Shown: one piece after another, positions 43,465 through 51,966 of the stretch | Numbering within the stretch: position 1 is the first letter of the stretch | How the letters are laid out: each line of letters begins with the position of its first letter | NCBI RefSeq assembly: GCF_900103955.1 | Contig: NZ_FNIL01000003.1 | Coordinates: 186,001-250,000, forward strand | Length of the DNA: 64,000 nt | Source: Alkalicoccus daliensis | GTDB lineage: Bacteria; Bacillota; Bacilli; Bacillales; Salisediminibacteriaceae | Direction of reading: 5' to 3' | The notes under the pieces: generated by a model | What the model saw: the letters and a program-made list of their open reading frames with translations, nothing else | The model's database searches: none | Told to the model about the DNA's origin: nothing | Program-made: the position numbers and the translations under genes

Positions 43465-44442
43465 ATGCCGAAATTAAAAGTCCTGATCGGGCTTCCCGGC
43501 AGCGGCAAATCAACTTATGCAGAGAGGCTTTCTAACGGCTCTTCCTGGCACCATCTTTCTTCAGATCGCATTGCGCATGCGCTTTACCGAGAAGAAAACG
43601 AAATTGATTACTCAAATATTTTTCAGGAACTGTTTGAACAAACTGCTGCATTGCTGGAAGCAGGAGAAAATGTGATTTATGACGCAACCAATCTCTCCTC
43701 CAGACGCAGAAAAAGCCTGCTGCACCGGGTGGATAGTTTAAACACAGCAGTAACTAAAGAAGCCGAGCTGTTTTTAACCCCTTACGAAATTTTAAAAGTA
43801 CGTAATGAAGCAAGAGATTCCTGGAATAGAGTGCCGGAGGAAGTGATCGAACGATATATCCGCAGTTTTGAATTACCGCGTAAAAATGAATTATTTGATT
43901 TAATAACGATAAAGGGAGTACAGAAGTCATTATCTGAAAAAGGAATAGAAAAGATAGAAAAAATACTTTCCGGGACGGAAGTAACAATCGAAAACATAAA
44001 AGAATTCTATCTCCTTTTTCCAGAAATGCGTCCATTTATAAAGTTGGAGGAGGAACTGGAAGTTGAATTTTCGTTTGTTGAACATGCCTTTGAATTAGTG
44101 CTTCAGCTGAACGCAAAAGCTGCCTCACAGGAGCGTAAAATTTTAATGCTGACTGCCCTTCTCCATGAGATTGGAAAAGCATATGTCCGTAAAAACAGAC
44201 CGCTGGCACAGGATAATTTTCACGGCTATGAACACGTAAGCTCCTATCTTTCATATCCTGTGCTCACAAGCCTCAACTTCCCAGCTGTTTTTATAGAGGA
44301 TGTAATGCTGGTAATAGACGAGCATGTTCTTAGCGGAAGGTTAAAGAGAGGGAAATTAAAACGGCGGATCGGGGAGAAAAACTATGTGTATCTGCAGAAT
44401 TTCTGGAAAATGAAAAATCAGCTACTGGAGGAGAAACAGTAA
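43465..44442 (+). CDS. P-loop kinase fused to HD-domain (polynucleotide kinase/HD-like)
   Basis: A 325-residue two-domain protein. Residues 1-~165 form a T4-Pnk/zeta-type kinase: P-loop GLPGSGKS (9-16), SSDR (33-36), YDATNLSSRRR (72-82), lid region RVPEEVIERYIRSF (122-135). Residues ~195-325 look like an HD phosphohydrolase of the CCA-enzyme type: H207, HE at 234-235 in ALLHEIGK, H253, H257 and D285. The usual HD Asp is Glu. The start is ATG 43465, seven bases after AAGGAGG. HD-Pnk enzymes of other bacteria combine these activities to heal broken RNA/DNA ends, but in the order HD-then-kinase. Function here is inference. Confidence 0.75.
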   Translation: MPKLKVLIGLPGSGKSTYAERLSNGSSWHHLSSDRIAHALYREENEIDYSNIFQELFEQTAALLEAGENVIYDATNLSSRRRKSLLHRVDSLNTAVTKEAELFLTPYEILKVRNEARDSWNRVPEEVIERYIRSFELPRKNELFDLITIKGVQKSLSEKGIEKIEKILSGTEVTIENIKEFYLLFPEMRPFIKLEEELEVEFSFVEHAFELVLQLNAKAASQERKILMLTALLHEIGKAYVRKNRPLAQDNFHGYEHVSSYLSYPVLTSLNFPAVFIEDVMLVIDEHVLSGRLKRGKLKRRIGEKNYVYLQNFWKMKNQLLEEKQ

Positions 44443-44467
44443 AACAGGGAGGTCGACTCCCTGTTTA
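44443..44467 (+). terminator. Hairpin terminator after kinase-HD gene
   Basis: Perfect 10-bp stem AAACAGGGAG / CTCCCTGTTT with a five-base loop directly after the stop; only a short T-run follows. Confidence 0.65.
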
Positions 44468-44518
44468 AGAATGCTGCTGAAATTGAAGGGAATTGTTAGT
44501 TTGTGCAGCGGTTGGACC

Positions 44519-45913
44519 TTAAATACGCTGTTTCAATTTGTTTAATTCATCCATAAATGCTGGTTTATTCGGGTAGGCCTGCTCCAATTTTTGAATCAGC
44601 TTTTTAGTATGTGCTGCTCCATTTGCTTCCAGACTGCCTCTCAGCCGGTAACAGATTTTTTTATAGTTGCTGCGCGTATTTGCCCTGGCTGCTTCTTTTA
44701 ATATATAGGTTTCAAATAATGCTTTAACTTCCTCCGCGTATTTAAATTTCAACAGGTCCGAAAAAACCTCTATCAGCTGCGGTTTTTCTTTGCAGCATTC
44801 AAGCAGCCTATCCGTTTCTTTCTCTTCTTTACAAATTTCCAGATAGGTGTGGGAACAAGGAGTAAGTTCAGATAAAAGCTGTTCCCGGGCTGCAGGCCAT
44901 TCACGTTTGCTGTAGGTCTTTTTCAACTGCTCGAAATAGAAATTATCACTGTAAACCCAGTGCTGGTTCTGCAGAATCAGCTTCTTCAGGAGCGATCTTT
45001 CCTTTCCTGTCTCTCCATGCAAATTATAAATATGCAGCTGGAATTTTTGTAATTCTGCCAGATAACCTGCAGGAAGATCCGGTTTTTTTGATTGTTCTAT
45101 CAGCTGCAGCGCTTCTTTCCCTTTTCCCTGCGTGATTTTCTCGTCCAGTATTTCGTATAAAAATTCTATATTTTCTTCTTTGTGTTTCCATAGAAAACGA
45201 GTATATGCCTCTTTCCCTTCATGAACTTTAATAAGAACACTTTCTATACGAAGCAGATCCATATGAGAATATTTTTCGGAACTGCCTTTTCCAGGACCTT
45301 TTTTCAGCTGCATAAGCACCTGGTATAAATTCTTTTTTCTTTCGGGAGAACCAATTGTGAGAGGCACCAGATAAAATAAAAGTGCATTCCGCCATTCCTT
45401 CATTCCGGAAAATCTTTTTTGAACAGCGGTGGCCATTACTTTTTGAAATAATACCTGCTGCACCTCTCCGGAAAGATTTTCATTAACAATATGTTCTATT
45501 ATATTAAAACCCTGGTAGACAACCTCTACCGGGTCCCCATCCGAATCGTCCATATGCTGGAGAACATCTGTTAATTCTTCTATAACCACAAGCACTAACT
45601 CAGCGGCCTGCACATATTTTCGACGCTCCAGGTGGCTGATGGCGGTTTCCATCACTTCTCTTGCGCCGGATAACGCCTCTCGGGCACGTCCCCGCGGAAT
45701 GAAATTAAATCTGTCTCCTGCTTTTTTGATTCTCATTTGAATCAGTTTTCTGCTGCTTTCTGTTTCATCCTCCGGAGGGTCGGCAAACAATCGAAGCAGT
45801 TCCCCAAGATGCCGGTCTTTTTTAACAGCTTCGATTAAAAACTCCTCCAGTTCTTTTTTACTCATCTGCTGGACAATCGTTCGTATGGGTTTCTTTTTTT
45901 CTTTCGCGCTCAA
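44519..45913 (-). CDS. Helical-repeat protein of unknown function
   Basis: A 464-residue soluble protein, almost entirely predicted helix and rich in Glu, Lys and Leu. The N-terminus (QQMSKKELEEFLIEAVKKDR, LGELLRLFADPP) resembles the helical region following SWIM zinc fingers, or DUF6880-type proteins, where DNA or chromatin binding has been suggested; no SWIM Cys/His motif is present. Residues ~250-460 look like degenerate TPR-type helical pairs (KEALQLIEQSKKPDLPAGYL). The start is TTG 45913, six bases after GGGGGTGG. It is monocistronic and convergent with the kinase-HD gene. I do not assign a function. Confidence 0.7.
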   Translation of the reverse strand: MSAKEKKKPIRTIVQQMSKKELEEFLIEAVKKDRHLGELLRLFADPPEDETESSRKLIQMRIKKAGDRFNFIPRGRAREALSGAREVMETAISHLERRKYVQAAELVLVVIEELTDVLQHMDDSDGDPVEVVYQGFNIIEHIVNENLSGEVQQVLFQKVMATAVQKRFSGMKEWRNALLFYLVPLTIGSPERKKNLYQVLMQLKKGPGKGSSEKYSHMDLLRIESVLIKVHEGKEAYTRFLWKHKEENIEFLYEILDEKITQGKGKEALQLIEQSKKPDLPAGYLAELQKFQLHIYNLHGETGKERSLLKKLILQNQHWVYSDNFYFEQLKKTYSKREWPAAREQLLSELTPCSHTYLEICKEEKETDRLLECCKEKPQLIEVFSDLLKFKYAEEVKALFETYILKEAARANTRSNYKKICYRLRGSLEANGAAHTKKLIQKLEQAYPNKPAFMDELNKLKQRI

Positions 45914-46501
45914 TTATGCCACCCCCGGAAAATTGTTATTCTTCGTAAGCTGAATTGTTCTCTTCACACTATTCTTTGGCTATATTTTATAGTATTCTGC
46001 TTCTAAAGCATACTATTCGTTTTCAATATAGATTATATAAAAGATTATCCCAAGTGCCGCTAAGTTTATTGACAATACAAACTTAAAGCTATAAGCTTCT
46101 ATACATGAAATCGAATTTGCCTCGATATCTGCTCACATTTTGCAGTACAATTCAGTACTGGAAATATCATTTACACTGCTGAAAGTTTAATAGAGTGTTT
46201 TAATTTTACATTTCCCCTAAACAAACTCTACATATGAATTCAGACAGATGATTTCAGCTGAATACTCCAGTAAAAACTTTGTTCTCCCGGATCTTCCGCC
46301 TGCCTGCATCTGCCGTAAAGATCATCTTTTTTATGGGTAACAAAAGAATCAATAAGGTATTATAATATTGGATGGAATGAGCACTAAAAATAAAATAGAG
46401 AAAGTGAGAAGCATTTTAAAGTTTCTGCTTTGTTATCGGACTTTTTTGTCTCGTAAAAAGTTTTTTTCTTTGAAATCCGGCTCCCTTCTGGAGATGAAAA
46501 A
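45914..46501. other. 588-bp AT-rich gap, promoter region only
   Basis: No ORF or repeat recognised. A TATAAT at 46361-46366 may be the -10 box of the MFS gene that starts at 46502, but there is no good -35 box at the right distance. Confidence 0.4.
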
Positions 46502-47908
46502 ATGATAAAAAATAAAAACGTCTGGATCGCTGCTGTACTTCTTTTGGGTTCTTTTATTACTATTTTAAATCAGACTTTAATGATTACTGCCATCCCTCCT
46601 ATTATGGTGGAAATGGATATTTCCGTGAATATTGCACAGTGGCTGACTACCACTTTTATGCTGGTAATGGGAATTATGATTCCGGTCAGTGCTTTTTTAG
46701 TGAAACGATTTACAACCCGCCAGCTGTTCTTTACCGCGATGGGGGTATTTACACTCGGAACCATCCTCTGTGGCCTGGCGCCGAACTATACCTTTCTGAT
46801 TGCGGGAAGAATGATTCAGTCTGCGGGTGCAGGCATCATGCTGCCTTTAATGCAGAATGTATTTCTGATGATTTTTCCTATAAATAAACGTGGGACTGCG
46901 ATGGGATATATCGGTCTCGTTATTTCTTTTGCTCCTGCCATTGGACCGGTGTTATCAGGATGGGTCACTGCAAACTACTCCTGGCGTCTCCTGTTTGTCG
47001 TAGCGCTTCCTCTTGCACTGCTTGTTATGTATGCTGGACACCGGATACTGGAAAACGTGACAGAACAGACTAATCCGAAAGTTGATGTGTATTCTATAAT
47101 CTTGTCTTCCTTCGGATTCGGCGGACTTTTATTTGCTTTTACCAATGCCGGAAATGTCAGCTGGACGAGTACGGGGACACTTGTATCTTTTGCTGTCGGC
47201 GGGATTTGTCTGCTGTTATTTGTACGAAGGCAGCTGGGAATTACCGTGCCGATGCTTGAATTCCGCACATTCCGGTATCCAGTTTTTACGATTGCGACCA
47301 TCATCAGTATGATTAGTTTTCTCGGATTGATCGCCTCTGAAACAATGGTGCCGATTTATATGCAGAACATGAGAGATTTCACCGCATTTGAATCTGGCCT
47401 GGTGCTGCTTCCCGGGGCGCTGGTCGTCGCAGTGATGTCGCCGATCAACGGCAGGATATTTGATAAAATCGGTGCAAAACTGCTTGTCGTTACCGGACTT
47501 GTTATTATGACAGCCGCTTCCTTTGCATTTTCTTTTCTGGATGATACGACGACGATTGGATATTTAACTTTCTTATATGCTGTGCGAATGTTCGGAATGT
47601 CCATGGTAATGATGCCTGTCGTTACTGCGGGACTCAATCAGCTTCCGAGACATCTGCTTCCTCATGGGACTGCTTTGACGAATACATTTCAGCAGATTGC
47701 TGCTTCCATCGGCACAGCCGTGTTAGTGACCGTGATGACGACGACAGCCGAAACTGCACGTGCACGCAATCTGCCGTTAGCGGATATCCAGGGAGTAAAT
47801 AATGTATTTCTTATAATTTCCTGGCTTTCTCTTGCAGCGATTGCACTAGCATTCTTTCTCAAGCCTGCTCCTGCAGAGGAAACCGAAAAACTGGAAAAGG
47901 AAGCATAA
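46502..47908 (+). CDS. DHA2-family (14-span) MFS drug efflux protein
   Basis: A 468-residue MFS exporter of the EmrB/QacA/LmrB type. Marks are LNQTLMITAIPPIMVEMDIS in helix 1 (family motif D1-like), WLTTTFMLVMGIMIPVSAFL, GRMIQSAGAGIMLPLMQNV (motif in helix 4), and PAIGPVLSGWV in helix 5 (antiporter motif C). A short Glu-rich C-terminus (PAEETEKLEKEA) follows. It exports lipophilic or cationic drugs with proton exchange; the substrate is unknown. The start ATG 46502 has TGGAG upstream. It is monocistronic, with a terminator after it. Confidence 0.92.
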   Translation: MIKNKNVWIAAVLLLGSFITILNQTLMITAIPPIMVEMDISVNIAQWLTTTFMLVMGIMIPVSAFLVKRFTTRQLFFTAMGVFTLGTILCGLAPNYTFLIAGRMIQSAGAGIMLPLMQNVFLMIFPINKRGTAMGYIGLVISFAPAIGPVLSGWVTANYSWRLLFVVALPLALLVMYAGHRILENVTEQTNPKVDVYSIILSSFGFGGLLFAFTNAGNVSWTSTGTLVSFAVGGICLLLFVRRQLGITVPMLEFRTFRYPVFTIATIISMISFLGLIASETMVPIYMQNMRDFTAFESGLVLLPGALVVAVMSPINGRIFDKIGAKLLVVTGLVIMTAASFAFSFLDDTTTIGYLTFLYAVRMFGMSMVMMPVVTAGLNQLPRHLLPHGTALTNTFQQIAASIGTAVLVTVMTTTAETARARNLPLADIQGVNNVFLIISWLSLAAIALAFFLKPAPAEETEKLEKEA

Positions 47909-47953
47909 AAAAAGCAGTGGATATTTCCTTCATAGGAAGTTCCGCTGCTTTTT
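47909..47953. terminator. Terminator between MFS and YdbC-like genes
   Basis: Stem AAAAGCAGTGGA / TCCGCTGCTTTT with an inner TTCC-GGAA pairing, between convergent genes and with A- and T-runs on the two sides. Confidence 0.8.
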
Positions 47954-47957
47954 AATG

Positions 47958-48173
47958 TTAATGCTCATTTAAAATGCGTTTTAGTTCCTGCGCCTCTTCT
48001 TTAGACAGCGTAACACCTTTGCCCATCTTTTCATGATCCGGCGCCCATTCACGCAGGTCGTACTTTGGCTCTCTTCCGTTCCAGCTGACGAGATTTAATT
48101 CTTTTTTCCAGCCCTTCGGTGATTCAGACAGCACGCCAAGATGCTCTGTAATTTCGTATTTAATATCCGCCAT
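47958..48173 (-). CDS. YdbC/PC4-like ssDNA-binding protein
   Basis: A 71-residue protein of the YdbC group, which has the PC4/p15 fold and binds single-stranded nucleic acid as a dimer. Marks are EITEHLGVLSES, GWKKELNLVSWNGREPKYDL, REWAPDHEKMGKGVTLSKEE. The start ATG 48173 has a strong GGAGG site. It is monocistronic and convergent with the MFS gene. Confidence 0.88.
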   Translation of the reverse strand: MADIKYEITEHLGVLSESPKGWKKELNLVSWNGREPKYDLREWAPDHEKMGKGVTLSKEEAQELKRILNEH

Positions 48174-48359
48174 GTATTTTCCTCCGTTCTTTATTAAATG
48201 TATTATTGTTTTCCTGGTAATTACTATAACGCAGACTTTTCGGGTTTTCCAATTCCTCTGTTTTATTCCAGGCTGCGGGAACTTGTAAGCTTTTTACTCG
48301 TATTTCACACTACATCTGTTAATTATCCGTTTATTTGAAAAAATTTCCTTTAGGTTACG

Positions 48360-48440
48360 GGAATGCAGGGTCTGCAGTTTCTATTTCTTCGCTTGCCGGG
48401 GAGAAAGCTTTCGGCTTTCTTAAAAGAAATCATTGCCGTC
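48360..48440 (-). repeat. B-type structured repeat, reversed 3' fragment
   Basis: Minus strand reads GCTTTCTCCCCGGCAAGCGA then AGAAATAG, matching GGATTTCTCCGCGGCAAGCG and AGAAAAAG at 55411-55441. It is placed head to head with the plus-oriented B copy that follows. Confidence 0.55.
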
Positions 48441-48469
48441 TTTTTCAAAAAAAGATCGGCGCGCAGATG

Positions 48470-48560
48470 GTGACTTCGGAAGGATATAGGACGATTCGAA
48501 GATCCGGCTCCCGAAGGCAGACTAGCTGAGAAATTCCCTTCCGGAAAGCGTCCGGCAGAA
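48470..48560 (+). repeat. Structured intergenic repeat, B-type
   Basis: GACGATTCGAAGATCC, hairpin GGCTCCCGAAGGCAG, CTAGCTGAG, CCCTTCCGGAAAGCGTCC, in the same order as 3740-3803. Confidence 0.8.
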
Positions 48561-48598
48561 GCAAAGCGCCTCACCGCATTCCAAAGAAGCTCTTTCAT

Positions 48599-48635
48599 TC
48601 ATTTTTAGATAGGAAACACGAGCTATCATTTGGAT
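48599..48635 (+). repeat. 37-bp motif shared with 43411-43447
   Basis: TCATTTTTAGATAGGAAACA then CGAGCTATCATTTGGAT, differing at three positions from the minus strand of 43411-43447. It lies about 60 bp ahead of the small membrane protein gene, in promoter position, directly after a B-type repeat. Confidence 0.7.
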
Positions 48636-48695
48636 AATATTCGTTTTTCAACAGACATGATTTCAAACAGAGTATTTAAAGTAAGGGGTGTTAAT

Positions 48696-48992
48696 ATGGA
48701 AATTGTTTTTAGTGTTCTTTTTACCGCAGGTTTTGGATTCGTCCTTTACAAAATGGGAGGATTTGGGCGAAATTACATTGTGCTGGAACTGGAAGATCGT
48801 TTTTATGAGGTGAATGCTCACAGAGAAGCAGTGATCCAGGAACTTCAAAAGCAGAATAGAGAAGTGGAAGCCGTGTCTCTCCGCACATTAAGAATCGATG
48901 GAAAAGAATATATATTAACAGAAAAAACGATCAATGAATCGGGAGTGCCTGTCCAGCGTACCATTCTTAAGCCTGACATCGCTCGCGATTAA
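48696..48992 (+). CDS. Small membrane-anchored protein of unknown function
   Basis: A 98-residue protein: one N-terminal membrane helix (EIVFSVLFTAGFGFVLYKMG, residues 2-21) and a cytoplasmic or extracytoplasmic alpha/beta tail (YIVLELEDRFYEVNAHREAV, LRIDGKEYILTEKTINESG). I start at ATG 48696, with AAGGGGTG upstream, not at an in-frame codon at 48630 that falls near the shared 37-bp motif. I do not recognise the family. Confidence 0.65.
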   Translation: MEIVFSVLFTAGFGFVLYKMGGFGRNYIVLELEDRFYEVNAHREAVIQELQKQNREVEAVSLRTLRIDGKEYILTEKTINESGVPVQRTILKPDIARD

Positions 48993-49104
48993 AAATAATG
49001 CTCAAGACACTGTCACATGTATCTGATTCCTGAATATGTTTATTTATTTTAAAATAGGTTAAAATAATATTGAGGCTTTTAATAACAGAAAGGATGGGAT
49101 AGTC

Positions 49105-49539
49105 ATGACCGACCCAAAAATGCAGGAACTAATTGACGGATTAAATGAGGATCTGGCAAATGAATACGCAGCAGTAATTATGTACACGTACAACGCTTCC
49201 GTTGTATCAGGACTTTTCCGTTCAGTACTAAAGCCGTTCTTCGAAAGTGAGATCGGCGATGAGACAACTCACGCGCTTTATTTATCAGAAAAGATTAAAA
49301 CGCTTGGCGGCACCCCTACTACAACACCTGCTCCAATTAAGCAGGTAACGGAAGTACGTGATCTGCTGGAACAGGCAAGAGAAGCAGAAGCCGAGACGAT
49401 TGAACGCTATGAAATGCGTAAAAAGCAGGCTGATGACCTGAATCTAACAGAACTTGTCGTGAAACTCGAAGACTTTATTGCCGATGAAACCGGCCATAAA
49501 GAAGAAATTGAACGACTGCTTGAAGATAATAGACTGTAA
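49105..49539 (+). CDS. Ferritin-like/bacterioferritin-type protein
   Basis: A 144-residue four-helix-bundle protein with the spaced metal ligands of ferritin-like diiron proteins: Glu in ANEYAAVIMY (helix 1), Glu and His in GDETTHALYL (helix 2), Glu in EAETIERYEMR (helix 3), and Glu/His in ADETGHKEEIE (helix 4). It is shorter than true ferritins but close to bacterioferritin-like and Dps-related proteins of bacilli. Probable role is iron binding or peroxide protection. No heme-ligand Met is obvious. The start ATG 49105 has AAAGGATGGG upstream. Confidence 0.85.
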   Translation: MTDPKMQELIDGLNEDLANEYAAVIMYTYNASVVSGLFRSVLKPFFESEIGDETTHALYLSEKIKTLGGTPTTTPAPIKQVTEVRDLLEQAREAEAETIERYEMRKKQADDLNLTELVVKLEDFIADETGHKEEIERLLEDNRL

Positions 49540-49548
49540 AACACACTG

Positions 49549-49575
49549 CCCCGCCTTTTAACAGGCGGGGTTTTT
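49549..49575 (+). terminator. Intrinsic terminator after ferritin-like gene
   Basis: 7-bp GC stem CCCCGCC / GGCGGGG followed by TTTTT; it overlaps the stop region of the convergent SnoaL-like gene. Confidence 0.88.
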
Positions 49576-49576
49576 G

Positions 49577-50290
49577 CTAATTTTTCTTCATCTTCTTCGG
49601 CAGTGCAATCATATAAGCTTTGAGGTTTTTAATCATATCTTTTTTGGGATGAGCGAACGTATAGACATCACAATAAGCATATATTTGTATTTCCCCATCT
49701 TCCGAGGGCATCTCTATTTCTCCTTCAATCACCGCTTTATCACCACTTACAAGTATATGAGTTGTTTTATTGCTCATCTGATTTGGCTCCCTCATCGGCG
49801 CAAACATCTCAGCAATGTTTTCTTTTCCTGTTATTTCTTCGCTTCCCACAAGGTGCCAGGTTGTCTCATCAGAAATGTTCTCCATGACAAAATCAATATT
49901 TCCAGAAGCAAAAGCATCGTCGAATCTTTTCGCTCTTGCTTTTGAAAAAACATCCTCCTCAAAACCAAAATAAACGATAATCTCCTGTATTTGAGAATCC
50001 GCAAATTTAAAATGTTCCATATTATTGAAAGTATCCCCGGAATATAACCGGCATTCACATCGTACAAAAACCTCGTTTCCATCTGTCAGCAGGTTTTGAA
50101 TACTGTAAGCCTGAATATCTTTACTGCCCGGCCAGCATCTTTCAAAATATTCCTCCAGGCCTATCCGTTTATCCGCTGGACTGGTAAAAGTGAAATCCTG
50201 GCTTAATATTTCTTTCAGTATGCCTATGTCCTTCGTTTCATACGCCTTAAAATAGCTTTCTACGAGTGCTGTACCACTGCTATTCTTCAT
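49577..50290 (-). CDS. Tandem SnoaL/NTF2-like protein
   Basis: A 237-residue protein made of two SnoaL-like (NTF2-fold) halves. The first, residues ~6-110, holds VESYFKAYETKDIGILKEIL and DFTFTSPADKRIGLEEYFE. The second, ~115-230, holds RFDDAFASGNIDFVMENISD, TWHLVGSEEITGKENIAEMF. Single-domain members are common; fused pairs are less so. Members range from polyketide cyclases to ligand-binding proteins, so no reaction is given. The start ATG 50290 follows GAAGGAGG. It is convergent with the ferritin gene and upstream of an AraC gene on the same strand. Confidence 0.78.
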   Translation of the reverse strand: MKNSSGTALVESYFKAYETKDIGILKEILSQDFTFTSPADKRIGLEEYFERCWPGSKDIQAYSIQNLLTDGNEVFVRCECRLYSGDTFNNMEHFKFADSQIQEIIVYFGFEEDVFSKARAKRFDDAFASGNIDFVMENISDETTWHLVGSEEITGKENIAEMFAPMREPNQMSNKTTHILVSGDKAVIEGEIEMPSEDGEIQIYAYCDVYTFAHPKKDMIKNLKAYMIALPKKMKKN

Positions 50291-50356
50291 TTTTTTACCT
50301 CCTTCTATACTTTATTTTTATTTATCGTAGCATGATTCAAATCAATACATTTCTTA

Positions 50357-51184
50357 TTAATTGCTGTTTATGCGGCTAAGATAATTTTTTATTAAAAGAG
50401 GCAGAGAAATGAGGATCGGCGGATCTCCGAGTATAGGTCCCCGAAGATGCAGAGACTGAGGGAGGAGTTCTTTTCCTGCTGCTACCTGAATAGGATGATC
50501 CGCTTTTGCACGCAGCGTCTCATGAGGAACGAGGAGCTCGTCTATATTCATGTCCCACTGTACAGCTGCAGCCATTAAATAATAAGTGCCCGGCTGAACA
50601 TTCATAAATTCAAAAAGACCCGGTGCAGTCAACAGTTTTCCGTATTTGGGCAGTCCTGCTGGAATAGGCGAGGTAAATAAGCCAACCAGAATAGCTCCCT
50701 GAACAGGGAGATCTGCTTCGATCGTACCTTCTAAACGATTAAACATAGAGCCACTGATTGCTTCCTGATAAGATGTTGGAGAACCTTTCAATGATTGTAA
50801 ATATTTTTTTACGGTTCTGGAAGATTTCCTGAACTCTGCCGGGGTCATACCCACCCTTTCAGTAAAGCGTGTAGTAAAAGTGCCTAAGCTCTGCTGATGA
50901 ATTTCCATACTTATATCGCGTACAGTTAAATTTGTATTCAATAAGAGACTTTTCGCTTTTTGTATTCTTAGAGAGGACACATACTGATGGGGAGACATTC
51001 CTGTTTTATTCTTGAAAATCCGCGAAAAATGAAAAGGACTGTATGCCGCCCGGTCCGCCAGCTGGGAAAGCGGCAGCTCATCTTCCAGATGGTTCTGGAT
51101 ATAAACGATAACATCATCAATTTCCGAATAAGTGTAATTCACTTTATTCTCCTCCAGACAGACGCTGTATTTTAATGCGCACAT
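50357..51184 (-). CDS. AraC family transcriptional regulator
   Basis: A 275-residue regulator with the DNA-binding domain at the N-terminus (IDDVIVYIQNHLEDELPLSQ, DRAAYSPFHFSRIFKNKTGM, SPHQYVSSLRIQKAKSLLL, TVRDISMEIHQQSLGTFTTRF), the reverse of classical AraC order. The C-terminal ~150 residues are an unassigned sensor-like region. I prefer ATG 51184, seven bases after GAGG; a TTG at 51211 is also possible. The target is unknown; the SnoaL-like gene 67 bp downstream may be co-transcribed. Confidence 0.85.
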   Translation of the reverse strand: MCALKYSVCLEENKVNYTYSEIDDVIVYIQNHLEDELPLSQLADRAAYSPFHFSRIFKNKTGMSPHQYVSSLRIQKAKSLLLNTNLTVRDISMEIHQQSLGTFTTRFTERVGMTPAEFRKSSRTVKKYLQSLKGSPTSYQEAISGSMFNRLEGTIEADLPVQGAILVGLFTSPIPAGLPKYGKLLTAPGLFEFMNVQPGTYYLMAAAVQWDMNIDELLVPHETLRAKADHPIQVAAGKELLPQSLHLRGPILGDPPILISLPLLIKNYLSRINSN

Positions 51185-51486
51185 AAGCTGGCCTCGACTC
51201 TCTTCAAACAATAAAGCTTTAACTCCCTTCTAAAAATTGTCTACCTTAAGTATATCATTTACGAACATATGTTTCCATAAATATTTTTCTGACTTTTTTG
51301 TTTATTCATTTTTATAGCTTTGTTTAGAGAAATAATATTCTTTCTATTAACAAAAGCCAAAGCACAGGAGAACGTCAGCTTAAAGCCACTATATTCATTC
51401 CAGGACTTCTCCCAGCTACCAGCTGATTTATCTCACCTGCCTTATGTAAATCTGTAAATTTACAACTGGCTCCATGCTGTTCATTA

Positions 51487-51543
51487 TTACTTTTTAAAAG
51501 CTTCTGCACTTTTTGTTACTTTTTCCTCTGCTTCATTCGCCAT
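51487..51543 (-). CDS. Possible 18-residue peptide
   Basis: ATG 51543 is preceded by GGAGAGGAGTAGTGAT, a strong ribosome site, and encodes MANEAEEKVTKSAEAFKK, an amphipathic, charged peptide. It lies in an otherwise empty 782-bp gap (51185-51966). It may be a genuine small protein, or a decayed start of a longer gene. No homologue is recognised. Confidence 0.3.
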   Translation of the reverse strand: MANEAEEKVTKSAEAFKK

Positions 51544-51966
51544 ATCACTACTCCTCTCCTGCTCGGCCTTCCTATCATATAGAGAGCAAAACGAGATAAT
51601 TCTTTTAAATTCCTCTCTTCACAATATTCATAATTTCTTTACAAAAAAGTTGAAGCTGAGTTAGGCATTTTCTTTGTTTTACTTTCCTTTTTAATTATTG
51701 AAGGAAGAATATCCATGGAAAAACAAAGTAAAAAATTATTTAATTTCCATATTTATATTATTTTTCACTACTAAAGTACTAATGTACCTGATTCAGCTTC
51801 TTGCTTTACAACCTCTTAAAGCCATCTATACATTTCCATAATATTGAATTGCTAAGATTTACTTAGAAAAACATACAAGACCCACCACCATTCATGAAGA
51901 GAAGGAGGAAAGAGGCTGCTTATTAAAATTGAATAATAAAACTAAAAAACGGAGGCTGAATAATAT
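51544..51966. other. AT-rich gap upstream of alkaline phosphatase gene
   Basis: No gene or repeat recognised in this stretch or in 51185-51486, apart from the possible small peptide. A 12-bp palindrome TGTAAATTTACA at 51453-51464 is the only other notable structure. I found no clear PhoP box of TTAACA direct repeats before the phosphatase. Confidence 0.4.

Noticed and set aside
46338-46366. Full sigma-A promoter for the DHA2 MFS gene
   Set aside because: A good TATAAT exists, but nothing like TTGACA lies 16-18 bases before it.
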